Shown one piece after another: positions 47,703-57,265 of a DNA stretch of 64,000 bases; positions within the stretch are counted from its first letter, which is position 1; every line of letters starts with the position of its first letter. Under the pieces are notes generated by a model, which saw only the letters and a program-made list of their open reading frames with translations, had not been told where the DNA came from and ran no database searches. Source of the DNA: Mycobacterium colombiense (GTDB lineage Bacteria > Actinomycetota > Actinomycetes > Mycobacteriales > Mycobacteriaceae); the NCBI RefSeq assembly GCF_001665835.1, contig NZ_LZSX01000032.1:62001-126000 (forward strand). The letters are read 5' to 3'. The position numbers were made by a program, and so were the translations under genes.

Positions 47703-48320
47703 ATGTGCGATAAGCTCGGTTGCGTGGAGATCGCGGTCCAAGGCTCCCTGTTCCAGCACACCGAGCGCAGGCAACTCGGTGACGGCGCGTTCATCGAGAT
47801 CCGTGCCGGCTGGCTCACCGACGCCGATGACCTGCTGGACGCCCTGCTGTCGACGGTGTCGTGGCGCGAGGAGCGCCGGCAGATGTACGACCGGGTCGTC
47901 GACGTGCCGCGGCTGGTGAGCTTTCACGACCTCACGGTGGACGAGCCGCCGCACCCGGAGCTGGCGCGGCTGCGGCGCCGGCTCAACGACATCTACGCCG
48001 GCGAGCTCGGTGAGCCGTTCACCACGGTCGGGTTGTGTTGCTATCGCGACGGCTCGGACAGCGTGGCATGGCACGGCGACACCATCGGCCGCAGCAGTTC
48101 CGAGGACACCATGGTGGCGATCGTCAGCCTGGGCGCTACCCGCTCGTTCGCGATGCGCCGCCGCGGCGGCGGCCCCTCGCTGCGGTTGCCGCAGGCGCAC
48201 GGCGACCTGCTGGTGATGGGCGGATCGTGCCAACGCACCTGGGAGCACGCGGTGCCCAAGACGACGGCGTCCGTCGGCCCCCGGGTGAGCATCCAGTTCC
48301 GGCCGCGCGGCGTGCGGTAA
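47703..48320 (+). CDS. AlkB-like 2-oxoglutarate/Fe(II) dioxygenase
   Basis: The 205-residue protein belongs to the AlkB family, which removes alkyl lesions from DNA or RNA bases by oxidation. The iron ligands are visible: AWHGDTIG gives HxD, and WEHAVPK the distal His. The 2-oxoglutarate contact is RVSIQFR near the C-terminus. ATG 47703 gives 205 residues; GTG 47724 (VEIAVQGSLF) is a fair alternative. It matches the Rv1000c position of M. tuberculosis. There is no adaptive-response partner (ada) nearby. Confidence 0.88.
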   Translation: MCDKLGCVEIAVQGSLFQHTERRQLGDGAFIEIRAGWLTDADDLLDALLSTVSWREERRQMYDRVVDVPRLVSFHDLTVDEPPHPELARLRRRLNDIYAGELGEPFTTVGLCCYRDGSDSVAWHGDTIGRSSSEDTMVAIVSLGATRSFAMRRRGGGPSLRLPQAHGDLLVMGGSCQRTWEHAVPKTTASVGPRVSIQFRPRGVR

Positions 48321-48386
48321 ACCGAAGCGGCGGTCGCAAGCGCGGCGAAAGCCGGGCGCAGCGGGCCGCCGCCATCGAGCCGAGCG

Positions 48387-49037
48387 TCAGGTGCGCACCG
48401 CGGACACGGCTTTGACGAGCAGGTCGCGCGCCCGCTGGGTGTCAACCGGGGCGACGGGCTGATTGGGAACCACCAAGGGATTGGCGATGACGATCACCTG
48501 GTAGTCGCCGAATACGGCCGAATAGTCGTACAGCTCACCGGTGCGTGGACCGCCGGATGTCAGCGCCTGCATGACGCGATGCACGCCCAATGTGCGGGTG
48601 CTCTCGATCTGCGGTACCTCGACCACCTGGACACCGCCGCGCATCTGCGGCCCGGTGAAGGTCACTTTGTTGCACTCCTTCCCGGGGTCGTTGAACGGCA
48701 ACGCTTTTGAGGTCTCCAGCGCGATCACCACGAACCGGTTGCCGCGGCCCTCGGCGGTGACCGCGGACATGTTGCCCTGCAGGTCCGCCGGCATGTCCGG
48801 CCCGGCCGCCACTTTCGCACAGTTCGCCGGGTCGAACGTCAACCCGTCGGGGAGTTTGCGGCCCGCCAGCAGCTTGGGATCGATTCCCCGTTCGCTGATG
48901 TCGCTGACCTTGAACTCGGGCCCGAAGCTGGACTTCACGTCGACGACTTTGCTGATGTCGACCTTCGCCGAGTGAGTGGCCGAAGAGCAGCCGGCCAGGA
49001 CGCAGACAGCCGCGACCGCGAGCAACATCTTGGACAT
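48387..49037 (-). CDS. Lipoprotein of DUF5642 type (downstream copy)
   Basis: This 216-residue lipoprotein has a signal peptide ending in VCVLAGC, a lipobox, then SSATHSAKVDISKVV. The mature part shows FDPANCAKV and GKECNKVTF, a conserved Cys pair, and an alpha/beta fold like mycobacterial cell-envelope lipoproteins of the DUF5642 kind. The ATG 49037 fits the signal peptide. It is 27 bp downstream of a related lipoprotein gene on the same strand, so they are co-transcribed. The two share the C-terminal ARDLLVKAVSAVRT / AADLLAKTVSTLRS pattern, suggesting an old duplication. Function unknown. Confidence 0.8.
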   Translation of the reverse strand: MSKMLLAVAAVCVLAGCSSATHSAKVDISKVVDVKSSFGPEFKVSDISERGIDPKLLAGRKLPDGLTFDPANCAKVAAGPDMPADLQGNMSAVTAEGRGNRFVVIALETSKALPFNDPGKECNKVTFTGPQMRGGVQVVEVPQIESTRTLGVHRVMQALTSGGPRTGELYDYSAVFGDYQVIVIANPLVVPNQPVAPVDTQRARDLLVKAVSAVRT

Positions 49038-49064
49038 CGTGGCCAATCTACCCAAGCGGGTAGT

Positions 49065-49754
49065 TCAACTGCGCAACGTGGACACCGTTTTGGCGAGCAG
49101 ATCCGCGGCGAATTGCGGCGGCAGCACCGGAAGCGCCGAACCCGGATCGGTGGTCAGCGTGGTGAACGCGTAGTAGTTGCCCAGGTACGCCGTGAATGTG
49201 TAGGTGCGCGAATCTATTTCGGTGCCCGATTCGACGGAGGACTTCACGTCGGCCACCATGCCGACGGTGTCGACACCATCGACGTGCGGCGCGTCGGTGA
49301 GGTGGACGTGCACCACGGTGCGACCGGCGGACTCCGACCACTGCGAACACGAGGTGAGCAGGTCGTCCGGGAAATCCACCGGCTCCGGCAAAGCCACCAC
49401 CACCGCGTCGACGATGCCGCCGGTCCCCGATCCCGACACACCCTGCGCCGACTGATCGCGCCCGTTGCCGGGATCGGCCAGCGTCCCGCACTTGGCCGGC
49501 TTGGCCTGCAGGTCGTCCCCCAGGCTCCAGATCACCCTGGGTGAGGCCGCACTCGGGATTCCGGTGGTCACCTCGTAACCGGGCGGCAGGTCGCGAACGA
49601 CCCGTTTGATGTTGGCGGGGTTGACGGCAACGGCGCTGGGCGGAGCGGATTTCGTGGGTTTGGCCGACGGCGCGTGTGCGGGTGAGTGACCGCACGCGGC
49701 GATGACCACCGTGAGCACGGCAGCCAGCGACGGGCCAATCCGGAACGGCCGCAT
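49065..49754 (-). CDS. Lipoprotein of DUF5642 type (upstream copy)
   Basis: The 229-residue protein has a signal peptide with LTVVIAACG, a lipobox, followed by a Ser/Pro/Lys-rich linker (PAHAPSAKPTKSAPP) that spans cell wall material. The body has VVRDLPPGYEVTTGIP, a Cys pair (AKCGTL and TSCSQW), and ends AADLLAKTVSTLRS. It probably corresponds to M. tuberculosis Rv0999 by position. ATG 49754 is chosen from the signal peptide; ATG 49799 would give a poorer one. It is the first of a two-gene run with the next lipoprotein. Confidence 0.8.
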   Translation of the reverse strand: MRPFRIGPSLAAVLTVVIAACGHSPAHAPSAKPTKSAPPSAVAVNPANIKRVVRDLPPGYEVTTGIPSAASPRVIWSLGDDLQAKPAKCGTLADPGNGRDQSAQGVSGSGTGGIVDAVVVALPEPVDFPDDLLTSCSQWSESAGRTVVHVHLTDAPHVDGVDTVGMVADVKSSVESGTEIDSRTYTFTAYLGNYYAFTTLTTDPGSALPVLPPQFAADLLAKTVSTLRS

Positions 49755-49943
49755 GAGGAGTTGATAACACAAGATGTGGCCATACGTTCGGAACCGCATC
49801 CGTCACACGAGTACCGGCCGGAAAGGACCAGGCAATTCCCGAACGTGCTAGCGCATGCGCCAGCGGATTCCGACGTCACCTAATGGTGCGCAGACTGACC
49901 GCCGTCGGCGCACCAGCATCCGGTGAAGGAGGCCAACGCGGCC

Positions 49944-51014
<1,071 letters not shown>

Positions 51015-51233
51015 CTACCGCGCCGGGCCGAACACCCCGGACGCGGTCGGATGTTGCCAGGTTATGAGCACCGTCGCGGCTGCGGCAAGGATGCGCCGGT
51101 CAATTACCGGATCAACGGGGGCGCCGTCGGGCATGATGATCGCGTCAAGCACCGCCTGATGTACGTGCGATCGCGCCCGCACGCGGCGACTTTGTTCGAT
51201 GCCGAGCCTGGTGCATCGGGACCGTCCGCGGCG

Positions 51234-51788
51234 TCAGCGTGCCCCTTGGGCATTCACGATGAGTTCGACGGCCGCGGCAAGGTCGTCGACCACGATGTCA
51301 GCGTCGTCGGGGGCCTCGCCGCCCGGGCGGAGCAGGATGGTCGCCGTTCCGGCCGCCCGGCCCGCCATCATGTCGATGTCGCTGTCGCCGACCATGACCG
51401 ACTCGGCCAGGTCGAAACCGTGCTGTCGCGCCGCGCGCACCAACATGCCGGCCAGCGGCTTGCGGCAGTCGCAGCTGTTCGCCGCGTGCGGACAGTGATA
51501 CTCGGCATCGAGCCGCGCGCCTTCGCGGGCCAGCATTTCGCCCAGGCGCCGCTGCGTGGCGGCGAAATCCGCAGGGTCGGCGGTCTTTTCCGATAGCCAG
51601 CGCTGGTTGGTCACCAGCACGGTCCGCAGGCCCGCGGCGTTCAGGGCGGTCAGCGCCTTGGCGGCGCCGGGCAACAGCTCCAGCTCGGCGGGTGATCGGA
51701 TGTATTCACCCTCGGCGGCCTTGACGTTGATCGTGCCGTCCCGGTCCAGGAACACGGTGCGCACGGTGCGCAGGTCGGGTGCGGCCAT
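51234..51788 (-). CDS. gmhB: D-glycero-D-manno-heptose 1,7-bisphosphate 7-phosphatase
   Basis: The 184-residue HAD phosphatase removes the 7-phosphate in the activated heptose pathway. The nucleophile motif is FLDRDGT, then LVTNQ, the zinc-binding CPHAANSCDCRKP, and MVGDSDIDMMAGRAAGT, typical of GmhB. The ATG 51788 (MAAPDLRTVR) lies 8 bp after the gmhA stop. It forms a three-gene run hddA-gmhA-gmhB. In M. tuberculosis the set is at Rv0113-Rv0115, far away, so this is a different location or copy. It may supply heptose to the surface polysaccharide. Confidence 0.93.
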   Translation of the reverse strand: MAAPDLRTVRTVFLDRDGTINVKAAEGEYIRSPAELELLPGAAKALTALNAAGLRTVLVTNQRWLSEKTADPADFAATQRRLGEMLAREGARLDAEYHCPHAANSCDCRKPLAGMLVRAARQHGFDLAESVMVGDSDIDMMAGRAAGTATILLRPGGEAPDDADIVVDDLAAAVELIVNAQGAR

Positions 51789-51796
51789 CGTCGACG

Positions 51797-52414
51797 TCAA
51801 GAAGGCCTGGGAAACAGTGCCGCTTCGACCATTTCGCAGATGGAGTGGCCCAGGTGCAGGCATGCCTCCTGGATCCGCCCGGTGTCGTGGCTGGGCACCC
51901 GTATGCAGATTTCGGCGACGTCCGCCACCTTGCCACCGCGTGCGCCGGTCAGCGTCACGGTCGTCATCCCCACCTGGCCGGCCGCCTCGAGCGCGCGAAC
52001 GACGTTGGGAGAGTTGCCCGATGTGGTCAGCCCTATAACCACATCGCCGGGGCGCCCCGCGGCGAGGACCTGACGGGCGAACACCTCGTCGTAGGAATAG
52101 TCGTTGCCGATCGCCGTGATCGCCGCGGTGGCGTCGGGGAGACTGATCGCCGCCAGGCCGGGCCGGTCAAAAGCGAAGCGGCCCATCAGTTCGGCGGCCA
52201 GGTGCCCGGCGTCTTGCGCGGACCCGCCATTGCCGAAGAAGATCACCTTGGCGCCGGCGCGCAACGCGCCGATGATCGCCCGCGCCACCTCGACGGTCTG
52301 CGCGGCGAAATCGCCCTGCTGCATTTGTTGCTTGACCGCGATGGTCTCGGCAAGCCGTTGCTGCACCAGCTCCACGCTCGGCGGGACGACATCCGACTCG
52401 GTCAGGCCTGCCAT
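51797..52414 (-). CDS. gmhA: Phosphoheptose isomerase
   Basis: GmhA turns sedoheptulose 7-phosphate into D-glycero-D-manno-heptose 7-phosphate. The 205-residue SIS-domain protein has FFGNGGSAQDAGHLAAELMGRF, the classical phosphate/substrate motif, ITAIGNDYSYDEVFARQV, and GLTTSGNSPNVVRALEAA. Key His and Glu for isomerisation are in place. It starts 13 bp inside the end of hddA, so translation is likely coupled, and is followed at 8 bp by gmhB. Confidence 0.95.
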   Translation of the reverse strand: MAGLTESDVVPPSVELVQQRLAETIAVKQQMQQGDFAAQTVEVARAIIGALRAGAKVIFFGNGGSAQDAGHLAAELMGRFAFDRPGLAAISLPDATAAITAIGNDYSYDEVFARQVLAAGRPGDVVIGLTTSGNSPNVVRALEAAGQVGMTTVTLTGARGGKVADVAEICIRVPSHDTGRIQEACLHLGHSICEMVEAALFPRPS

Positions 52415-53430
52415 GTGGTCAATCCCTTGCTCTCGAACGCGAATTCGGTGATCGTGGCGCCGGCGCCCTCGAGGGCTTCGATGAGTCGGTGTTTTTTGGC
52501 GAAGTCGCAGAACAGCAGGATGTATCCCCCACCACCCGCGCCTGTGAGCTTGCCGCCCAGCGCGCCATTCTTCCGGGCGAGGTCGTACAGGTCGTCGATG
52601 CGCTCGTTGGTGATGTAGGGCGACATGCGTTTCTTCTGATTCCAGGCCTCGCCCAGCAGCGCGCCGAAGTCGTTCAGCTTGCCGGTCAGCAGCGCGGCCT
52701 TCATCGCGACCGCCAGATCCTTCTGGGCCCGCAGCCCCGCCAGGGTGTCATCGGAACCCGTTGTGGCGCGCCGTGTTTGGTCCTCGATCACACGCGCGGA
52801 GTCACGGGTGATGCCCGTGTAGCACAGCAGCAGGCTGAGCTCGAGTTCGAAGGCCGTCTCGTCGCGGATCCGCAAGGGATTGACGATCACCCGGTCGGTG
52901 AACTCGATGAAGTTGAATCCGCCGAACGTCGCGGCGTACATGTCCTGCAGGCCGCCCGCGATACCCAGATCGTCGCGTTCGATGGCGCACGCCAGTTGGG
53001 CGGTCTCGTACTCGCCCATCGGCACCCGGTAGTGCTCGGCGAGCAGGCCGGTGAGGGCGACCATCATCGTCGACGACGAGCCCAGCCCCGAGCCGGGTGG
53101 AGCGCTGGAACGCAGCACCAGGTCGTAGCCGTCTGTGCCGTCGCGGCCGAACCTGCGCACCGCGGCCTTGATCAGGTCGAGGCTGCCGTCGTAGAGGATC
53201 TCGCTGTCCAGCGTCATCTCGTGCGTGGTCTTGAAGTCCACCGACTCGATGCTGACCCGGCGATCGGTACGCGGCGTGAGCGATCCCTGGGCGTAGCGAT
53301 CGATGGTCGCCGACAGGACGCAGCCGCCCTCGGTCGTCGGGAACGGCGGGACGTCGGTGCCGCCTCCGGCGAACGAGATGCGCAGCGGCGCTCGGGCGCG
53401 AATTCGGGGGCGTGTCATGGGGATTCGCAT
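52402..53430 (-). CDS. hddA: D-glycero-alpha-D-manno-heptose 7-phosphate kinase
   Basis: The 342-residue GHMP kinase phosphorylates C1 of heptose 7-phosphate on the alpha branch leading to GDP-heptose. It has RAPLRISFAGGGTDVPPF (sugar-binding), SSAPPGSGLGSSSTMMVALTG (ATP loop) and LTGAGGGGYILLF (C-terminal GHMP motif). The alpha-type HddA, not HldE, indicates the GDP-heptose route; the guanylyltransferase HddC and epimerase are not in this window. ATG 53430 has an ATG four codons later as alternative. It heads the three-gene heptose run. Confidence 0.93.
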   Translation of the reverse strand: MRIPMTRPRIRARAPLRISFAGGGTDVPPFPTTEGGCVLSATIDRYAQGSLTPRTDRRVSIESVDFKTTHEMTLDSEILYDGSLDLIKAAVRRFGRDGTDGYDLVLRSSAPPGSGLGSSSTMMVALTGLLAEHYRVPMGEYETAQLACAIERDDLGIAGGLQDMYAATFGGFNFIEFTDRVIVNPLRIRDETAFELELSLLLCYTGITRDSARVIEDQTRRATTGSDDTLAGLRAQKDLAVAMKAALLTGKLNDFGALLGEAWNQKKRMSPYITNERIDDLYDLARKNGALGGKLTGAGGGGYILLFCDFAKKHRLIEALEGAGATITEFAFESKGLTTWQA

Positions 53431-53514
53431 CGTTCCGGCAGCGATTTTTCAGAGGCCACGCCCGCCACGTGCTAATCCCATCGTTCGGCGTCCTGAAGCG
53501 CCGCCAGCCTAACA

Positions 53515-53529
53515 GGCTGACCAGCGCGG
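53515..53529 (-). terminator. Small hairpin after the M42 peptidase gene
   Basis: CAGCCT (53515-53520) and AGGCTG (53524-53529) form a perfect 6-bp stem with a 3-nt loop, 12 bp past the M42 peptidase stop on its strand. There is no U-tract. It lies in the 110-bp gap before hddA. Confidence 0.3.
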
Positions 53530-53540
53530 TCGCCGGGTTT

Positions 53541-54674
53541 TCAGGTGATCTTTTGGCTCGGCTGCAGCACGAAATCGACGACGATCGCGGCAATGTCGTC
53601 GATCGCGCGGCGAGCGATGACCTCGTAGCCGTGGGTGCTCAGCGTGGGCAGGCACAGCAGGCCGGCGCGTGCGGTCAGCCCGCTGGCCTTAGAGTGCGAG
53701 GCGTCGGATTCGAAGGCGCCCAGCGCGGCCGGCTGTGGCGACAGCTCGCGGTCGGTGGCGATCTTCAGCAGCCGGTCGGCGACCTCTTTGTCGTAGACAC
53801 ACAGCGCGTCGCTGTAACCGATGATCGGGCCGCCGGTGACGCTGGTGTTGTATTCGCGTTCGGTGGGGCCGACCTCCAGGGCCAGGGTGAGATCGCCGGG
53901 CAGGGTCGCGCTGGCATAGGTGCCCCCCACCCCGCCGATCTCTTCGTTGGTGGTGAATACCAGGTACACGTCGTCGGCGGGCCGCTGTTGGCGCTCCCGC
54001 AGCAGGCCTGCGGCGTTCAGCAGGGCGGTCACCGCGGCGCGGTCATCGAGGAAGTAGGCGCCGACGTAGTCGCCGATCTCAACCATCGATCTCTTGCTGG
54101 CGTCGACACACACCCGGGTGCCGGCGTGCACTCCCGCGGCGGTCAGCTCGTCGGTGCTGCGGCCGGTGAAAACGTAGACGTGATCCCAGTCCAGCGCGCG
54201 GTCGCCCTGATCGGGCTTGGTCTCCCAGATTCGTGAGCTTTCCTGGGTGGTGTGCTCTGAGCCGAGAGTCAGTACGGCGGTGAGGGTTTCGTTGTCACCC
54301 AGCACGGCGACCGGACCCAGTCCGAAGTTTCCCGGATACATGGTGCCCAGCTGCGTCAGATGTAGTGTGCCATCGGGTTCCACGCGCTTGACGATCATGG
54401 ACAGTTCGTCCATGTGCGCCATCACCCGTGTCGCGGTGCCGGGGATGGACTCGGTGCGGTGGCGGTGGTTGGGCGCCCCCGCATCGCCGGCCGAAGGATT
54501 GGCCGCGACGTAGCCGATCAGGTTGCCGGCGTCGTCAGTCCACATGTCGTCGACGAGGGGTTGCAGTTCGCGGGCGATGACCGCACGGACCGCGCCCTCC
54601 TGCCCGCACGGCCCGAAGGTCAACAGAAGTTCTTGCAGCAGCTCGTCGGTGGAGTCACGGTCGCGGTGCGCCAT
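53541..54674 (-). CDS. M42-family metallo-aminopeptidase
   Basis: The 377-residue protein matches M42 (glutamyl aminopeptidase/endoglucanase-like) peptidases. Metal ligands appear in RVMAHMDELSMIV, DYVGAYFLDDRAAVTALLNAAG, and FTTNEEIGGVGG, where the Glu pair gives the catalytic base. ALGAFESDASH and a C-terminal LPTLSTHGYEVIARRAIDD supply the last His ligand. It probably trims peptides in the cytosol as a large oligomer. ATG 54674 has AGAGGA 6 nt upstream. Upstream 74 bp away ends the Rieske oxygenase gene on the same strand. Confidence 0.9.
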   Translation of the reverse strand: MAHRDRDSTDELLQELLLTFGPCGQEGAVRAVIARELQPLVDDMWTDDAGNLIGYVAANPSAGDAGAPNHRHRTESIPGTATRVMAHMDELSMIVKRVEPDGTLHLTQLGTMYPGNFGLGPVAVLGDNETLTAVLTLGSEHTTQESSRIWETKPDQGDRALDWDHVYVFTGRSTDELTAAGVHAGTRVCVDASKRSMVEIGDYVGAYFLDDRAAVTALLNAAGLLRERQQRPADDVYLVFTTNEEIGGVGGTYASATLPGDLTLALEVGPTEREYNTSVTGGPIIGYSDALCVYDKEVADRLLKIATDRELSPQPAALGAFESDASHSKASGLTARAGLLCLPTLSTHGYEVIARRAIDDIAAIVVDFVLQPSQKIT

Positions 54675-54748
54675 CGGATCCTCTTCGTCATCGGGTTCAG
54701 AGGGATCAGTACCCACGTTTGGCCTGCGGCTACCCAACAGGAAGATGT

Positions 54749-55918
54749 TCAGGCCAGTGCGACACCCAGTTCCTGCGCGAACACCTTGATCATGTGCTGG
54801 ACGGCGATTTCGTTGCGTCCGATGATCATGTGGTCGTGCTGGCCGTGCCGGACGCCCTCGCCGCACTGGGGCAGCATGGCGAAGTCCTCGTCGCGCACGG
54901 CCGCGTGCACGCCTTCGAAGACTGTGTCGTAGGTCACTCTCATCTCATCGTTGGTGGCCGGGACGCGACCCATCCAGCTGTGCCGGACCGTGCAGCGGGT
55001 CGGTTCACCGGCGGGCAACATGTCGATGATCTCCACGCCCACCGGGCTGTTGGCCAGGATGAGATTCGGATACACCCAATAGATCACGCCCATGTTCGTC
55101 GAGGGGTCCAGCGACGCCGTGGGGTCGGTGTCCGCGTTGATGATCCAGGTGAACGGAAACCCGATGCGGTGATGCTTGCCGAATTCGTCGTAGACCATCG
55201 TGTTGGCCAGGGTGTTCTGCCCGATGAGGCTCTCGCCGTGCACGTACGGGAAGTGATATCCCTCGGCGAAGGCTTCCAACGCACCCTTCCAGGACACCTC
55301 GGACGTGAATTCGCGCTGCGTGTGGTAGCCGTACGACTCGTAGTTCCACAGCGCCAGTTCGGTGCCGAAGTCGCCCAGGTGCGCGTCGAGGTCGATGGTC
55401 GCGTCGGCGGTCAGCACCGCCCAGATGAAGCCGTGCCGCTCCTCGGAGGGCAGCTCCACCAGGCCGTAGTCCTTGGTGTCCATCGAATTGAAGCCGTTCT
55501 TGCCCGGGACGGTGAACAACTCACCGGTGTTGCGGTATGTCCAGGCGTGATACGGGCAGACGAACCGTGAGGCGTTGCCCGAGCCGCAGGCCGGCATCGC
55601 GCCGCGGTGCCGGCAGTAGTTGAGCAGGACGTGGCTGGTGCCGGCGCGGTCGCGGGTGACCAGCAGCGAGTCGCCCAGCACCGAGCGCACCACATAGTCG
55701 TTCTTTTTCGGCACCTGCGCCGACGGGACGATGGCCAGCGGCACCCGGCGCAGGATCTGCGATTCCTCGATCTCGGTGATCTTGGGGTCGCGGTAGTAGT
55801 GCAGCGGCACCCGCAGTTCTCGTTCGGCCAGGTCGGTGGTTTTGTTCCGCGCGTGACGCAGGCCCCGCCGTGTCAGCGTCTCGTCGGTGCCGCTCACCGG
55901 TTTGTCGATCGTCGTCAC
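54749..55918 (-). CDS. Rieske-type aromatic-ring-hydroxylating dioxygenase, large subunit
   Basis: The 389-residue protein has the Rieske [2Fe-2S] motif CRHRG with CPYHAWTY 16 residues on, and the catalytic mononuclear iron region in EAFAEGYHFPYVHG (Glu/His ligands). It resembles the alpha subunit of ring-hydroxylating oxygenases. The substrate is unknown. No beta subunit, ferredoxin or reductase gene is seen nearby. GTG 55918 has AAGGAGA upstream. The divergent TetR gene starts 91 bp away with a promoter and palindrome in between, indicating local repression. Confidence 0.88.
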   Translation of the reverse strand: MTTIDKPVSGTDETLTRRGLRHARNKTTDLAERELRVPLHYYRDPKITEIEESQILRRVPLAIVPSAQVPKKNDYVVRSVLGDSLLVTRDRAGTSHVLLNYCRHRGAMPACGSGNASRFVCPYHAWTYRNTGELFTVPGKNGFNSMDTKDYGLVELPSEERHGFIWAVLTADATIDLDAHLGDFGTELALWNYESYGYHTQREFTSEVSWKGALEAFAEGYHFPYVHGESLIGQNTLANTMVYDEFGKHHRIGFPFTWIINADTDPTASLDPSTNMGVIYWVYPNLILANSPVGVEIIDMLPAGEPTRCTVRHSWMGRVPATNDEMRVTYDTVFEGVHAAVRDEDFAMLPQCGEGVRHGQHDHMIIGRNEIAVQHMIKVFAQELGVALA

Positions 55919-55949
55919 CCTGGTCTCCTTCGCCTCGATGCTCCGGACC

Positions 55950-55977
55950 ATACAATCACTATCGTTTGTGTTGTCAA
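55950..55977 (-). promoter_or_regulatory. Promoter with TetR-type imperfect palindrome for the Rieske gene
   Basis: On the leftward strand TTGACA (55977-55972), 16 bp, TTGTAT (55955-55950) is a near-consensus promoter. The imperfect palindrome ACAATCACTATCGTTTGT (55952-55969; arms ACAAnC and GnTTGT) fills the spacer and -10. It lies in the 91 bp between the Rieske gene and the TetR gene at 56010, so that TetR protein is the likely repressor of both. Confidence 0.5.
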
Positions 55978-56009
55978 GACCGGCGGCCGGTGTGTGCGAC
56001 GATCACGCC

Positions 56010-56618
56010 ATGCGCCGGCACGGCTGGTCGGGTGACATCCCGGCCGACGACGATGAGGCGGTCGCACGCATCCTGGGCGCGACCCGCAGCGCCATCGACG
56101 CGCGCGGGACCGTGAGTGTGTCCGAGGTCGCGGCGACGCTCGGCGTGACACGGCAGACGATCTACCGGTACTTCCCCACCCACGAGGCGCTGCTGGGCGC
56201 GACGGCACTGTCCGCCGTCGACGGGTTCCTGGATCGCCTTGCGGCGCACCTGGGTTCGATCACCGATCCCACCGAGGCGGTGGTCGAGGGCATCGCCTAC
56301 ACGTTCGAGCAACTCGCGCACGACAAGTACCTCGGCCTGGTGTTCCAACCCGGCAAGGCCAGCGCTTTCACCGCGGGCGTCACGTCCGATATGGCCATTT
56401 CGTTCGGCCGGTCGATCCTGCAGCGATTCGACGTCGATTGGGCCGCAGCGGGATTCGTCGAAGGCAGGCTCGACGAACTGGTCGAGATCATGCTGCGCAC
56501 CCTGCAGTCACTGATCGTGGACCCGGGCCGTCCACCGCGAACCGGACGGGAGCTGCGCCGGTTCCTGGAGGACTGGATCGCGCCGTCGGTGCGCGCGCAC
56601 GCCGCCGTCCAGCGCTGA
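56010..56618 (+). CDS. TetR-family regulator, divergent from the Rieske oxygenase
   Basis: The 202-residue protein has a TetR helix-turn-helix: GTVSVSEVAATLGVTRQTIYRYFPTHEALLGAT. The C-terminal ligand domain contains VFQPGKASAFTAGVTS and ends with LRRFLEDWIAP. ATG 56010 fits the family; a GTG at about 55992 is possible. It is divergent from the Rieske gene, sharing the palindrome above, a classical local repressor layout. It converges with another TetR gene, 11 bp between stops. Confidence 0.9.
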   Translation: MRRHGWSGDIPADDDEAVARILGATRSAIDARGTVSVSEVAATLGVTRQTIYRYFPTHEALLGATALSAVDGFLDRLAAHLGSITDPTEAVVEGIAYTFEQLAHDKYLGLVFQPGKASAFTAGVTSDMAISFGRSILQRFDVDWAAAGFVEGRLDELVEIMLRTLQSLIVDPGRPPRTGRELRRFLEDWIAPSVRAHAAVQR

Positions 56619-56629
56619 GTGGTTGCGGG

Positions 56630-57214
56630 TCAGTCGTCGGACGGGTCAAGAACCGCGGTCAAGGCGGGGGTGATCAGCCGTAGCAGGTGTTCGGTGTCGA
56701 CGTCGACCAGGTCTGGCATGCGCAACAGGTAGCGCTGACTGGCGACCCCCATGAGCATCGCTCCGAGTAGCGCAGCCCGAAGTCGCGCGTCGGGTGCGTC
56801 GATTGTTTTCGCAATACTGCCGACTGCGTGGGAGGTGACGTGGGTCCGGAGGAGATCCGCGGCTTCTTCGCTCGTCATGCTGGCACGCAGCAACACAGCC
56901 ATCGGGCTGTTCGGGTTGGCGCTCCATGCGGCGAGCATTCCGCGCGCCAAGTTCTCGGCAGCTTGAGCTGGGCCGTTGTCGGACACGACATCGTCGATCG
57001 GGATGGTCCAGGTGGCTGCTTCTTCGAAAAGGTTTCGCTTGGTGCCGAAATACTTTACGACCGAGGATTTGTCGACATTGGCAGCGGCAGCGATGCCGCG
57101 AATTGTGGCGCGCTCGTAGCCCACGTCCCCAAACACCTTGCGGGCCGCCTCGAGTATCTGACGCCGGGTGCGTTGTCCCTTACGCTCCGCGCCTGGCGCC
57201 ACGTCGTCGCCCAC
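56630..57214 (-). CDS. TetR-family regulator in a Ddn-like/PPOX operon
   Basis: The 194-residue TetR protein has TRRQILEAARKVFGDVGYERATIRGIAAAANVDKSSVVKYFGTKRNLF, an intact DNA-binding domain, and an all-helical ligand domain. The GTG at 57214 begins MGDDVAPGAERKGQ. It lies 51 bp downstream of the Ddn-like gene and is the third gene of a leftward run with PPOX and Ddn-like enzymes. The perfect palindrome upstream of the run (58213-58236) is its likely operator, so it would be autoregulated. Confidence 0.9.
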   Translation of the reverse strand: MGDDVAPGAERKGQRTRRQILEAARKVFGDVGYERATIRGIAAAANVDKSSVVKYFGTKRNLFEEAATWTIPIDDVVSDNGPAQAAENLARGMLAAWSANPNSPMAVLLRASMTSEEAADLLRTHVTSHAVGSIAKTIDAPDARLRAALLGAMLMGVASQRYLLRMPDLVDVDTEHLLRLITPALTAVLDPSDD

Positions 57215-57265
57215 TCACCCTCCTCGCTGTTTCGGACCGGTCTTGCATTGCGACGACGCGGACGC

